A DNA stretch of 64,000 nucleotides from IMG/VR virus record IMGVR_UViG_3300028920_000055, positions 26,052 to 90,051 of that record, one strand, 5' to 3'. The position numbers and the translations under genes are program-made. The stretch is from a virus. This document shows positions 45,796 to 54,659 of the stretch, in pieces. The notes below the pieces were generated by a model, which was not told the origin of the DNA, did no database searches, and saw only the letters and a list, made by a program, of their open reading frames with translations. Every line of letters starts with the position of its first letter. Positions within the stretch are counted from its first letter, which is position 1.

Positions 45796-47769
45796 ATGGC
45801 TTTGGGATATTTCGATACAGAAACAGGCAATGGTTGGAGAACAGGCGGTTCACGTCACGATTTCGTCTTTCCAGAGGGTTATGATACATTTATTCCACCC
45901 TGTGATCTTGTGCCTGGTAATTCTATTGTAGATAGTTATTTGGATCTACCCTATCCACAAATTCCATCTGGCGGAGAAATTATTAACAATAAGCCAAGTT
46001 TAAATCCAAATCCGAATGGTGTAGCATTTAACACAAGAATTTGGCGTCTTACGCGAGATGGTTATGATCATCCAGAATATCGTGGAGCTTGGACATTTAA
46101 TAGCGAAGTTTGCTATTGGAATAAAAATGGTACACGATTAATTTTAAAAGACTGGGATCCAGATGTAGGAATAGCCAATAAGCAATCCACTTGGCTTTTT
46201 GACGGAAATGGTAAAAGAGATCGAAAAGTTACTGTAAATAATCCAGGAGCGAATGTAGCTTGGCAACAAAGTAATTGGCGTTGGGCTTTAGCCAATTATT
46301 ATGTTGACGGTGGGAACCAATCTTTTGATCCCGATGATACATTTTATTATGTAAAAGGAGATGGAGTTTATATCTATACATTAGATGCTACCGCATCAGG
46401 ATATACCCTGCTAAAGAAATGGAGTTGGGCTGGTTACAATAGTTATGATACAGCAGGGAAAGAGGGCGACATCTCCTATGATGGTCAATATATGGTAATT
46501 GGAGCCACAAGAGCATCGGATTCAAAATATGTAATTTTTCGAATTAATCTTATTACAGGGGCGAAAAGTAGCGATAGTCATACATCAAGAGATTTATCCA
46601 CCTATCTTGATTATGCTCGTGTTTCTCCAAGCGGAGATTATGTTATAATTGCTTGGAATACCAATTACAATGATCGTAACGATATGGGAACTGAAAAGGG
46701 AATGGAAATATATGAAGCCTCCACTATGAATCGAATCCGATCTGCTTGTCCAGGCATTAATCATTGGGACATGTATATGGATGCCGATGGAGTAGATTGG
46801 GTAATTTCTAATGCTGTATTTACGCACCATGACATTCTTTTCGGATACACCAGTCCATTAATACAACCTGCTGATTTTTTCAAATGTAAGGTTGATAGCA
46901 ATTCTACGGAATCCTGGAATAATACCAGCTTGATACGAGATCGGTTTCAAGGATTGCTGAAATGGTTCGGTAATGGTACTTATCCCAATAAAACATATGG
47001 ATGTTGCCATTGCTTGAATGATCCAACTTGTATTTATATCGGCACTTGGAAGATGGATGCAAGAGGTTGGAATAGCAATCACTTTAACGAAGGATGGTGG
47101 TGGCCTCTTTACGGGGAAATTATTGAAACACCTACCAGTGGATCGGCTTTTGGAGAACATACCAATACAGCTCGAAGATTATGCCATACAAGAGCAAGAC
47201 AATTTGTTAAATATGATGGCTCGAATTATTTAACAGGGAAAGCAGCTCAGCCTGACTTTAACATCAATCGTCAAGGAACCAAGATAGTGTTCTGTTCTAC
47301 AATGGGTCAATTAGCAAGAGATGTTTTCATGTTTAATGTAAATAAAGGTGAGAATTATGATGATTGGAGGCCCGATAATCCACCCAGCGAATATGATGAT
47401 ATGGATGATCCGCCTGAAGACAGTGATCCAGATATACATGATTTTGAACCTCCACAGCCGCCCACTCCGCCGAAAAATAATAATGATTCTGATGGTCCAG
47501 GCGGAAGCGGAAACAATCAAACTCTTATCTCAGGAGATGTTAAGAAAGCCATTAAGTTATATCAAGATACTGGTGCTCCAATAGATGAAGATAAAATTGT
47601 GAAATGGAAAGACGAGGATGGTAAAGAAGTAAATGCTATTCGAGTGGATAATAGAGGAAATTATGTAGCTGGTTTTAAGAAAAGTGGTGTTCATCAATTA
47701 ATGGTTGACGATGAAGATGATGCCGAAATTGATAGTGCCGGAATAGAAACAGACGATGTTGTAGAATAG
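45796..47769 (+). CDS. WD40/TolB-like propeller tail protein
   Basis: The 657-residue protein (start at 45796 after ACAGGAGTTAAACAA) shows repeated TolB/WD-like blades such as EGDISYDGQYMVIGATRASD (about 220) and DYARVSPSGDYVIIAW (about 270), then a Cys-rich patch (YGCCHC near 398) and a Pro/Asp/Glu-rich linker (about 530-580) before a short C-terminal domain (KKAIKLYQDTGAPIDEDKIV). The last domain may be a docking or trimerisation unit. It is probably a tail-fibre or host-recognition protein working with the preceding propeller. Confidence 0.7.
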   Translation: MALGYFDTETGNGWRTGGSRHDFVFPEGYDTFIPPCDLVPGNSIVDSYLDLPYPQIPSGGEIINNKPSLNPNPNGVAFNTRIWRLTRDGYDHPEYRGAWTFNSEVCYWNKNGTRLILKDWDPDVGIANKQSTWLFDGNGKRDRKVTVNNPGANVAWQQSNWRWALANYYVDGGNQSFDPDDTFYYVKGDGVYIYTLDATASGYTLLKKWSWAGYNSYDTAGKEGDISYDGQYMVIGATRASDSKYVIFRINLITGAKSSDSHTSRDLSTYLDYARVSPSGDYVIIAWNTNYNDRNDMGTEKGMEIYEASTMNRIRSACPGINHWDMYMDADGVDWVISNAVFTHHDILFGYTSPLIQPADFFKCKVDSNSTESWNNTSLIRDRFQGLLKWFGNGTYPNKTYGCCHCLNDPTCIYIGTWKMDARGWNSNHFNEGWWWPLYGEIIETPTSGSAFGEHTNTARRLCHTRARQFVKYDGSNYLTGKAAQPDFNINRQGTKIVFCSTMGQLARDVFMFNVNKGENYDDWRPDNPPSEYDDMDDPPEDSDPDIHDFEPPQPPTPPKNNNDSDGPGGSGNNQTLISGDVKKAIKLYQDTGAPIDEDKIVKWKDEDGKEVNAIRVDNRGNYVAGFKKSGVHQLMVDDEDDAEIDSAGIETDDVVE

Positions 47770-47785
47770 GAGACAGGCCATGAAA
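47768..47785 (+). repeat. repeated translation-initiation block, copy 2
   Basis: Identical to 42545-42562; covers the SD and ATG of the sulfotransferase-like gene. Confidence 0.85.
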
Positions 47786-48355
47786 ATTTTATCTACAGCA
47801 CACCCAAGAAGCGGTACGGGATATATGAGCGAATTCTACAAAAGGCTTGGGTTCGATATACCACATGAAGTGAAGATTGGTAAAGATGGGATTTCGTCAT
47901 GGAAGCATATTGCCCGATCAGATTTAAAGTGGGATTTTATCATTCACCACGTAAGAAGCCCACTTGATACAATCATTTCTTCATGGGGCTTATTGCCTTC
48001 ATCAATCAATTGGTTTATGAAACATTTGAACAGACCTGACTTAACCAAGTTAGATCGTATCAGTAGAGCAAGTGTGACTTGGCTTCTTTGGAACGAATTG
48101 ATTGAATCAAAAGAGCCGATATATACATTTCGAATTGAAGACATTGAAAAGCCTGATGTATTTAATACAATATGTAGGCTTCTTGGCATAGAGCCTCCAA
48201 AGAATTTTAAATTTCCTCCAACTAACGTTAATACAAGAAAGCATCGCCGTGAAAAAAAGGGAATTCATAACATTAGTTGGAGAGATTTAAGTAATTTGGA
48301 TATGAACATATACAGAAAAGTAAAAGCAATGTCAGAAAGGTACGGATATGGCTGA
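47780..48355 (+). CDS. sulfotransferase-like protein
   Basis: The 191-residue protein begins with a P-loop-like 5'-phosphosulfate-binding motif (AHPRSGTGYMSEFYKRLG, cf. P-K/R-S-G-T) and has HHVRSPLDTIISSW (about 56-69), matching the 3'-phosphate-binding region of PAPS-dependent sulfotransferases. The family transfers sulfate from PAPS to a hydroxyl or amine. It is short, near the lower limit for the family. It lies among fibre genes, so sulfation of a glycan on the virion or host surface is a possibility; substrate unknown. Confidence 0.72.
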   Translation: MKILSTAHPRSGTGYMSEFYKRLGFDIPHEVKIGKDGISSWKHIARSDLKWDFIIHHVRSPLDTIISSWGLLPSSINWFMKHLNRPDLTKLDRISRASVTWLLWNELIESKEPIYTFRIEDIEKPDVFNTICRLLGIEPPKNFKFPPTNVNTRKHRREKKGIHNISWRDLSNLDMNIYRKVKAMSERYGYG

Positions 48356-48635
48356 TCCATCGAGTGTAAGATTTTGCAGACCATTTTATGATGGTATGGG
48401 AGCACCTCTCGTAGGTGCTACAATAACGCTCCGAAATGACGCCGGGACGGTAACTTATTACACTCTTATTGAAATAACCGGAGAAGATGGTTTAACCGGA
48501 GTATATTATTGTGATGTGACGGTATCAAGAAAGTACTACATATGGGTAAAAGTAAACAATTACTCAGATGCTGTTTGTATAGGTGAATGGTCTCCGCCAT
48601 TTATTCCGGCTCCCGATATAGGGGACGACATCTAA
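48348..48635 (+). CDS. small Ig/CarboxypepD-reg-like domain protein
   Basis: The 95-residue protein has a single beta-sandwich-like domain (PLVGATITLRNDAGT then LTGVYYCDVTVSRKYYIWV), similar in pattern to the C-terminal domain of the 43251-45791 protein. It is probably a minor fibre or tail protein. It overlaps the sulfotransferase-like gene by eight bases and closes the structural region. Confidence 0.65.
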   Translation: MADPSSVRFCRPFYDGMGAPLVGATITLRNDAGTVTYYTLIEITGEDGLTGVYYCDVTVSRKYYIWVKVNNYSDAVCIGEWSPPFIPAPDIGDDI

Positions 48636-48644
48636 ATGTAGGAA

Positions 48645-48682
48645 AAATTTTCCTTTACTTTTAAAAAATTTTTCCTTATCTT
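48645..48682 (+). promoter_or_regulatory. conserved promoter block, copy 1
   Basis: AAATTTTCCTTTACTTTT (48645-48662), ten bases, then TCCTTAT (48673-48679). TTTACT (48654-48659) and TATCTT (48677-48682) are 17 bases apart, a sigma70-like layout. The same two blocks with the same spacing occur at 54564-54598. It opens the replication operon. Confidence 0.7.
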
Positions 48683-48705
48683 TCTAAAACCGGAAATTTA
48701 ACTTC

Positions 48706-48729
48706 ATGGAAACCAATACATTACAATGA
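48706..48729 (+). CDS. micro-ORF upstream of the helicase gene
   Basis: ATG to TGA with seven codons (METNTLQ), ending ATGA over the helicase start. It follows the conserved promoter block at about the same distance as the micro-ORF at 54630. Whether it is translated is unknown; the lack of an SD for the helicase itself makes coupling attractive. Confidence 0.35.
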   Translation: METNTLQ

Positions 48730-50624
48730 TACTTCTCAGACCAGTGTTATTGGATGGTGATTACTATGCTATAGTAAACATAAGAGACAGAAATTTCAAC
48801 CAAATCTTGGATGTTGTAAAAGATTTGGAAGTGAGAGAGTACATAAGGCCGATGAGAAAATATGCCATCGGCTTTTCCAGTGTTAAGGAACTTGTAAGAA
48901 ATTTAAAGAAGAAGAAAATAAATACACCTATAATTTACAATGATGATTTTTATTATCATTATTTACAATGGCTTGGGGAACGAAAAGAATTGATGTCCAT
49001 AAAGAATGAAATTCCTGTAGATGTAGAAATTCCTGGCTATAATGAGCATGTAGGAACAGAGTTTAAACTTTTCCCTTTTCAAACCATAGGATCACATTTC
49101 CTATACACTGGAAGAAAAGTTCTACTGGCAGATGTAGTAGGATTGGGGAAAACTCCTCAAAGTATCATAGCCTCACAAAAACTTCTCATAGAAGAAAATT
49201 ACGATGGAGTTATTGTTGTAGTTCCCGCCTCTTTAAAAAGAAAATGGAGAAAAGACATCTATAAATTCCTTGGGGTTCAAACAAGAGTCACCCTTATTGA
49301 AGGATCTAAAAAGGAGCGCATCGAACAGTATGGTAAGTTTTTTGGATTGTTAAATCTAAAAAATGTGGAAAATCTCAAGGTGTCCGATTCGTTAGAAAAA
49401 AATACTAAAAAAAATAAAATTAAAAATATTAATATTAATTTAAAAGATAGTAGGGGTATAAGTCTTTTTAGTGTAGGAAATTACTTGGTTTTAAATTATG
49501 ACATAGCCCATAGGGACATTGAAGATGTAATAATCCCATTATTGGAGGAAAACAAAAAGAAGAAATACGTTATTGTGTTCGATGAGATACAATACTTAAA
49601 GAATTATCAAACAAAGAGACACGAAGCTTGTTTAGAAATGGCCAAATATTGTAAGTCAATATTTGGTTTATCGGCAACATTAGTGGAAACCACTATAATG
49701 GATATATTTAACATCTTATTGGTTGTTAATGATACTCTATTGGGTACTCAGGGGGGCAGATTCTACAATCGTCACACTGAACAAGATTATTTCGGAAACG
49801 TTAAATTTTTTAAAGATACCAAGTATGTTGAGGAAATAACATTCCCTTATCGATTAAGGCGACATAAGGAACAAGTGTTCGATCAATTGCCTGAAAGAGT
49901 GGAAATGACTTATTGGTGCGAACTGGCTCCGCCTCAAAGAAAATTGTACGAAAATGTGATTGATAATATTGCGAAAGACATTAAAAGTGATCATCGCAAA
50001 ACAGGAATTTCTACAGCAGATGTACTAAGTAAGGTACAATATTTAATACAAGCTTGTCTTCATACTGAGCTATTGGATTACAAAGAATCTATATCTTCCA
50101 AAGTAGAATTGTTGAAACAAGTCATGGAAGATATGGGTGAGAAAAAATACGTTATTTTCTGCCGATACACTAAAATGTTAGAAATATTAAAAAGGGAATT
50201 GGAAAAGAAGTATGATGGAGTGGTGACGGCACACGGAAAGAATATGCCCCAAAAGAAACGACAAGAGCTTATTGATGATTTTAATGATAGCGAAGGCTTC
50301 ACTAAAATATTACTTACATCCGATATATTTAAACAAGGTGTTGATCTTGTTGGGGCAAGCGTACTAATCCATTATGATTTGCTATGGAATCCAGCTGTTA
50401 TGGAGCAAAGAAGCGGTCGGATTGATCGGATTGGTCAAAAAGCCAATAAAATAGCGATTGTGTACTTAGTTACGTCTGATACTATAGAACATCGGATGTA
50501 TAACATATTGGAAGAGAGAAAAGAATTAATCGATCAATTGATTGAAGAGGGATTTAAAAGTGATCGAATAAAATCTGTAAACAAACGTTTGCGTAGAGAG
50601 TTGTATATGGAGTTGGGATTATGA
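48726..50624 (+). CDS. SNF2-type DNA helicase/translocase
   Basis: The 632-residue protein has SF2/SNF2 motifs in order: Q-like FPFQTIGSHFL, P-loop ADVVGLGKTPQS (about 136-147), Ia VVVPASLKRKW, DEIQ box VFDEIQYLKN (about 283), GLSAT (about 315), V TSDIFKQGVDLV (about 534) and VI QRSGRIDRIGQ (about 560). It lacks accessory chromatin domains, as usual in phage homologs involved in replication or recombination-fork remodelling. An AT-rich, Lys/Asn-rich insertion lies at about 222-242. It is the first gene of the replication operon; no SD is obvious before its ATG. Confidence 0.9.
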   Translation: MILLRPVLLDGDYYAIVNIRDRNFNQILDVVKDLEVREYIRPMRKYAIGFSSVKELVRNLKKKKINTPIIYNDDFYYHYLQWLGERKELMSIKNEIPVDVEIPGYNEHVGTEFKLFPFQTIGSHFLYTGRKVLLADVVGLGKTPQSIIASQKLLIEENYDGVIVVVPASLKRKWRKDIYKFLGVQTRVTLIEGSKKERIEQYGKFFGLLNLKNVENLKVSDSLEKNTKKNKIKNININLKDSRGISLFSVGNYLVLNYDIAHRDIEDVIIPLLEENKKKKYVIVFDEIQYLKNYQTKRHEACLEMAKYCKSIFGLSATLVETTIMDIFNILLVVNDTLLGTQGGRFYNRHTEQDYFGNVKFFKDTKYVEEITFPYRLRRHKEQVFDQLPERVEMTYWCELAPPQRKLYENVIDNIAKDIKSDHRKTGISTADVLSKVQYLIQACLHTELLDYKESISSKVELLKQVMEDMGEKKYVIFCRYTKMLEILKRELEKKYDGVVTAHGKNMPQKKRQELIDDFNDSEGFTKILLTSDIFKQGVDLVGASVLIHYDLLWNPAVMEQRSGRIDRIGQKANKIAIVYLVTSDTIEHRMYNILEERKELIDQLIEEGFKSDRIKSVNKRLRRELYMELGL

Positions 50625-51226
50625 TAAAATTAAAACACGGAGCTGTTATTAGGATACCAGAGGGCTACACTTTCGATACTGTGAAACACGGAAGCCGGAT
50701 AAAATTTATCATTGTAAGAAAAATGACTGAAAGAGAAACCAAAGGATCATTTGAAGATGTCGGTGAACAAGCAAAGCCTAAGATGCCTCGCTACAATAGA
50801 GCCAATAGAGATAGAAGCAACGCCAATGTAAATTACAATAGAGTTAATCCCGCCGAATGGAAACCAAAGCATATAGTTCAGTATTTAAAATATTTGTATA
50901 TAACAAACTTGGGTCAATTGCCTTTGTCACTAAGATGGAATGATCACGGATACACGAAAAATGCTAAGGAAAGATCGAAAGCTTGGTTGAATGGTCGTTT
51001 TATCAAAGATAAATTCGCAGCCTTACAATTAAATCAAAGAGAAATCAAAGATTACATACGTTGGGCTTGGGATACCCAAAGCATTACTCCTACCATGTCA
51101 CTATTGTCTTGTAACGATTGGATCGATAAATATAACATCGAGCGGAGAAAGAATCACGAGTTGGATGAAGACACAGAGATGGAAAATTGGAGTGAAACGG
51201 TACACCACCTACAGGATGAGAAATGA
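50621..51226 (+). CDS. hypothetical protein before the replicative helicase (loader candidate)
   Basis: The 201-residue protein has a small N-terminal beta part, a basic Asn/Arg-rich linker (about 58-75) and a helical C-terminal half with ITNLGQLPLSLRW and AWDTQSITPTMSLLSCNDWI. It overlaps both the SNF2 helicase and the DnaB-like helicase by four bases. Helicase loaders often precede the helicase gene in phages, so a loader or replication mediator is a reasonable guess, but there is no P-loop and no recognised family. Confidence 0.7.
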   Translation: MIKLKHGAVIRIPEGYTFDTVKHGSRIKFIIVRKMTERETKGSFEDVGEQAKPKMPRYNRANRDRSNANVNYNRVNPAEWKPKHIVQYLKYLYITNLGQLPLSLRWNDHGYTKNAKERSKAWLNGRFIKDKFAALQLNQREIKDYIRWAWDTQSITPTMSLLSCNDWIDKYNIERRKNHELDEDTEMENWSETVHHLQDEK

Positions 51227-52740
51227 CAAAGACCAAGTACGATGATTTAAGGATGGAGCGATCTTTTCTTAGGGCTATGTTATCCGATGATAAAGTGACC
51301 AAAGAAACCAGCGAGGACACAACTTTTGGGTATAGAGCTTTCAATGACAAAGTTAATCAGAACATTTATAAAGCAATAGTGCGACATCACCGGAAATATA
51401 GTGCATTGCCTACAGCAGATGTACTTAAAAGAATTGTTATGAGGTATGTGGAGAAATCTTCTCTGTATAGTCGTGGACAACAAGCCGAAAAATATGGATT
51501 AATCATAGAAAAATTATTATCAAGAGAATCAACCAATAAGGAATTGGCCAACTTGCCCGAAATAAGAAACCAATTATTAACTTACGCGAAAGGGCGAGAT
51601 TTAAGAATGGCTATAATGAAAAGTGCCGATATGTTAGATGATGGAGATATAGACGGGGCATCGAATGTATTTTACAATTTTAAAAGCGATATGATGAGTG
51701 CTGCTGATTTATCGGATGAAGGGGACTACATATCGGATTGGACAGAGAGATGGAAACTTGTAAAGAAAAAAGAAAAGCATCCGGAATTGTTCAAGGCAAT
51801 ACCTACAGGGATTTATGGTTGGAATCCTTACGATCCATTTAAAGACAGTAACACTATTGATTTCGATGTATTTCTCGATGGCGGTCATTACGATGGAGAA
51901 TTAGAGATCGTGGTAGGGGATAGTGGAGGTGGTAAAAGCAATACATTATTAGAGTTTGCTCATAATGCCGCAATAGCGGGCAAGAATGTAATGTTATTCA
52001 CAATAGAGATGAGTCGATGGAAGATGCAAACCCGCCTTGACAGTCGCATTACAGGCATCCCTTTTCGAAAATTTCGTACTGCTACATTGACAGAAAAGGA
52101 TTGGGAGAGATGGGAAAGAAAAATGAAGGCTTGGAAGGAAAAGGTTGGAAAGGGATCGATCTATGTGGTCGGATTTCCTCAGCAGTGTACGGTAGCAACC
52201 ATAGAGGCCAAAATTAAAGAAAGGCAACAACAAAGCGGAAACAAAGTTGATCTCGTTGTGGTTGATTATCTTAATGATATAAAACCTAATGGAAGATATG
52301 AAACAGATAAGGATTGGAAGGCACAAGGAGAAATTTCTTGGGATTTAAAGCAAATGGCGGGTTTATTTAAGATACCTGTAGTCACCGCCAATCAAGGAAA
52401 GTCAAGCTCGATATTGTCCAAGTTCAAAGTCAGTGAAAGCGGAGTGCCCAAATTTCGGAGAATGATGTGGAATGATGCCGCTTTTAGCCCATTGCCCTCT
52501 CATCACTCTACAACAATAATTGGTTTGTTGTTAAGTAAAAAAGTTGATAATGGTATATGGGACATTCTTAATTCTCAAGTTATCAAGCATCGAGACGGAG
52601 AGACTACACTTGGCGTAGTAAGTGTACCTGATCTGTCAAGATGCCGGATATGTACCACTTATGCTTACGCCAAAGCAAAAGAGAGACTTGAAGAGGGCAG
52701 TGTAGAAAACTTTGAGGGCTTGACCAATGATGGAAAATAA
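51223..52740 (+). CDS. DnaB-like replicative helicase
   Basis: The 505-residue protein has an N-terminal helical domain (about 1-120, starting LRMERSFLRAML) and a RecA-like core: Walker A GDSGGGKSN (about 231-239), VMLFTIEMSRWKMQTRLDSR (DnaB motif H1a-like, about 256), Walker B KVDLVVVDYLNDI (about 341) and VVTANQGKS (H3/H4 region, about 385). It should unwind DNA at the fork as a hexamer on the lagging strand with the primase encoded nearby. The region between the two domains (about 155-230) is longer than usual. Confidence 0.9.
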   Translation: MTKTKYDDLRMERSFLRAMLSDDKVTKETSEDTTFGYRAFNDKVNQNIYKAIVRHHRKYSALPTADVLKRIVMRYVEKSSLYSRGQQAEKYGLIIEKLLSRESTNKELANLPEIRNQLLTYAKGRDLRMAIMKSADMLDDGDIDGASNVFYNFKSDMMSAADLSDEGDYISDWTERWKLVKKKEKHPELFKAIPTGIYGWNPYDPFKDSNTIDFDVFLDGGHYDGELEIVVGDSGGGKSNTLLEFAHNAAIAGKNVMLFTIEMSRWKMQTRLDSRITGIPFRKFRTATLTEKDWERWERKMKAWKEKVGKGSIYVVGFPQQCTVATIEAKIKERQQQSGNKVDLVVVDYLNDIKPNGRYETDKDWKAQGEISWDLKQMAGLFKIPVVTANQGKSSSILSKFKVSESGVPKFRRMMWNDAAFSPLPSHHSTTIIGLLLSKKVDNGIWDILNSQVIKHRDGETTLGVVSVPDLSRCRICTTYAYAKAKERLEEGSVENFEGLTNDGK

Positions 52741-53620
52741 AGCAAGCAAGATGAGCAGAATAGCGGGAGCAATATTCGGAGCCGCCATAGGGGATGTGTT
52801 CGGCTCAATGATTTCCAGCATAAATGAATATAACAATACCGAATTGTATGGAGAATGGCCAATAAAACATTTTAAAAGACCACATGGTAAAAATGCCTTT
52901 CTCGTAAAAGGCCAATATAGCTGGCCCTTTCAGGTAATGAAGATGTTCATAAGATCAATTATAGGAGTTGGTGATAATTGGAATTCCGGCTATACCGATT
53001 TGGATGTAGCATCGGCAGTTATGGGTGGATTTTCCATTCGATATGAAAAACACACAAAAGAGGATTCTTTTCTTGGAACCGATTCAACTTATGTTATGTT
53101 GGGATCAAAAATGTTAGATAGTGGAGAGGATATACCAAGTTTTGAATTTTATCACACTGCTATGGATTCCTTTTTGCCTAAAATAATGCTTACATCATTA
53201 ATATTCGCTCCACCTTATATGAATGCCATTAGAATGTTAAAAAGCAAAATTAGTTACATGTTTAATATACCAGAGGGTCGAGATAAAAGAGAATTGTATA
53301 TGATTCCTGATTATATGATTGGGGAATCAGTAATGCATTTGTTCTCTATATCAAGTAAAATCAGTCGAATATTAAGTGATATATCAGAGATAGAGGAAAA
53401 GGCTGAGAATTTTTATGATGCCATGGTAAATTTTACAAGTTCAGGTGTATACTATCATTATGGAAACGATAGTAATTGTTTCGGTTGTATGCTTGGGGCG
53501 AGGTTGGGTTGGAGATTCGGAGTAAATAGCACAGAATTTTTCGCACACCAATTGGAGGAATTCGCAGAAATCGATAGGATGATAGATAACTTGTTAACAT
53601 TTTGGAGGGATCATGTCTAA
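52727..53620 (+). CDS. ADP-ribosylglycohydrolase-like protein, degenerate
   Basis: The 297-residue protein opens with GAIFGAAIGDVFGS (about 14-27), the signature N-terminus of the ADP-ribosylglycohydrolase (DraG/ARH) fold, and ends with HYGNDSNCFGCMLGARLGWRFG-like sequence (about 243-262), which lines up with the family's GGDTDT-x-x-x-x-x-G-A-x-x-G. The second metal-binding Asp appears replaced by Asn and the usual TDDTQM segment reads YSWPFQVM. It may therefore be inactive, bind without hydrolysing, or use a changed substrate. It sits between helicase and primase, overlapping both. Confidence 0.72.
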   Translation: MMENKASKMSRIAGAIFGAAIGDVFGSMISSINEYNNTELYGEWPIKHFKRPHGKNAFLVKGQYSWPFQVMKMFIRSIIGVGDNWNSGYTDLDVASAVMGGFSIRYEKHTKEDSFLGTDSTYVMLGSKMLDSGEDIPSFEFYHTAMDSFLPKIMLTSLIFAPPYMNAIRMLKSKISYMFNIPEGRDKRELYMIPDYMIGESVMHLFSISSKISRILSDISEIEEKAENFYDAMVNFTSSGVYYHYGNDSNCFGCMLGARLGWRFGVNSTEFFAHQLEEFAEIDRMIDNLLTFWRDHV

Positions 53621-54554
53621 TTTCAAATTCCGTACAGGCGAAATTGAGTCGGTGTTTGAAAGGTCAGGGATAGATTTTACAAGAACGGGACATTGGATTA
53701 TGATTAATTGTCCCTTTCACGAAGAAGAAGTTCCAAGTTGCGGGATTCATACACTAAATGGAGGATTTAATTGTTTTGGATGTGGGAAAAGAGGAAACTT
53801 TGCCGATCTGTGTAAAAAATTAAACATAACTCCAGAATTGAATGAGGTAGAGGGGCCAAGCGAAGCCGATTTTAATGCGAAAATTTCTAAGTTACGAAGC
53901 AACAATAATACACCTAAAAAATTAAAATTGTATGAAAAACATTTCAAATCATTAAATAGCAGAAGAAATCGTAACACCGAATGTGGAGAGGATATAATCG
54001 ATTATCTACACAATAGGGGAGTTGGTCTTACCACTATCGTAGATTTTGAAATAGGCTATATCAATTATGGCCCTTATATAGGGCGTGTAGCCATACCTGT
54101 ATACGATATTACAGGAAAAGAAATTATTTGGTTTGAAGGTAGGGCAATTAAAAAAACGATGATGCCGCCCTATTTCCGACCAAAGGGAAGTCCAAAGAAA
54201 AGTACAGTATTTAATTATCATAGAGTACACGATAAAGATTCAGTCATTGTTACAGAGGGAATAATGGATGCTATTGTTCTTCATTCTTGGGGCTATCCCT
54301 CTGTATGCGTTTTTGGAACAAATTATAATATCGATCAGTTGATATTGCTTTCTTCATTTGAGAAAGTACATTTTTGTTTCGATGGAGATGGCCCTGGGCG
54401 AAATGCCGCCGCCTCTATACGAAGATCCAGAGAATTGGAGACAGGATCGAATTATTACATTATTCCTATGCCGGATGGTCGCGATCCGGCTTCTTTGACG
54501 CGGGATGAATTTAAATATCAACTAAAGCGCACTCGCCGCATTTCTATATCTTAA
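53613..54554 (+). CDS. DnaG-like DNA primase
   Basis: The 313-residue protein has a CHC2 zinc finger with C33, H36, C54 and C57 (CPFH ... CFGC) and a TOPRIM domain with VTEGIMDAIVLH (about 214-225) and the metal-binding FDGDGPGRNAA (about 255-265). It is shorter than bacterial DnaG and lacks the C-terminal helicase-interaction domain, as in many phage primases. It makes primers with the DnaB-like helicase. Its SD is TTGGAGGGATC; it ends the replication operon before a promoter block. Confidence 0.88.
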   Translation: MSNFKFRTGEIESVFERSGIDFTRTGHWIMINCPFHEEEVPSCGIHTLNGGFNCFGCGKRGNFADLCKKLNITPELNEVEGPSEADFNAKISKLRSNNNTPKKLKLYEKHFKSLNSRRNRNTECGEDIIDYLHNRGVGLTTIVDFEIGYINYGPYIGRVAIPVYDITGKEIIWFEGRAIKKTMMPPYFRPKGSPKKSTVFNYHRVHDKDSVIVTEGIMDAIVLHSWGYPSVCVFGTNYNIDQLILLSSFEKVHFCFDGDGPGRNAAASIRRSRELETGSNYYIIPMPDGRDPASLTRDEFKYQLKRTRRISIS

Positions 54555-54563
54555 TCTATGTAG

Positions 54564-54601
54564 AAATTTTCCTTTACTTTTTGAAAAAAAATCCTTATAT
54601 T
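54564..54601 (+). promoter_or_regulatory. conserved promoter block, copy 2
   Basis: AAATTTTCCTTTACTTTT (54564-54581), ten bases, then TCCTTAT (54592-54598), matching copy 1 at 48645. TTTACT (54573-54578) and TATATT (54596-54601) are 17 bases apart. It drives the acidic SAP-domain gene and perhaps the nucleotide operon beyond its terminator. Confidence 0.72.
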
Positions 54602-54629
54602 ATATTACGCGGATGTAAGATAAAACTTA

Positions 54630-54659
54630 ATGAAAACCAACATTGGAGGGCCAAAATGA
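54630..54659 (+). CDS. micro-ORF in the leader of the SAP-protein gene
   Basis: Nine codons (MKTNIGGPK) then TGA. It overlaps, by ATGA, a second tiny ORF (54656-54667, MRR) that is preceded by a perfect GGAGG. The leader continues to 54721 with a second strong SD for the real gene. Confidence 0.35.
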   Translation: MKTNIGGPK

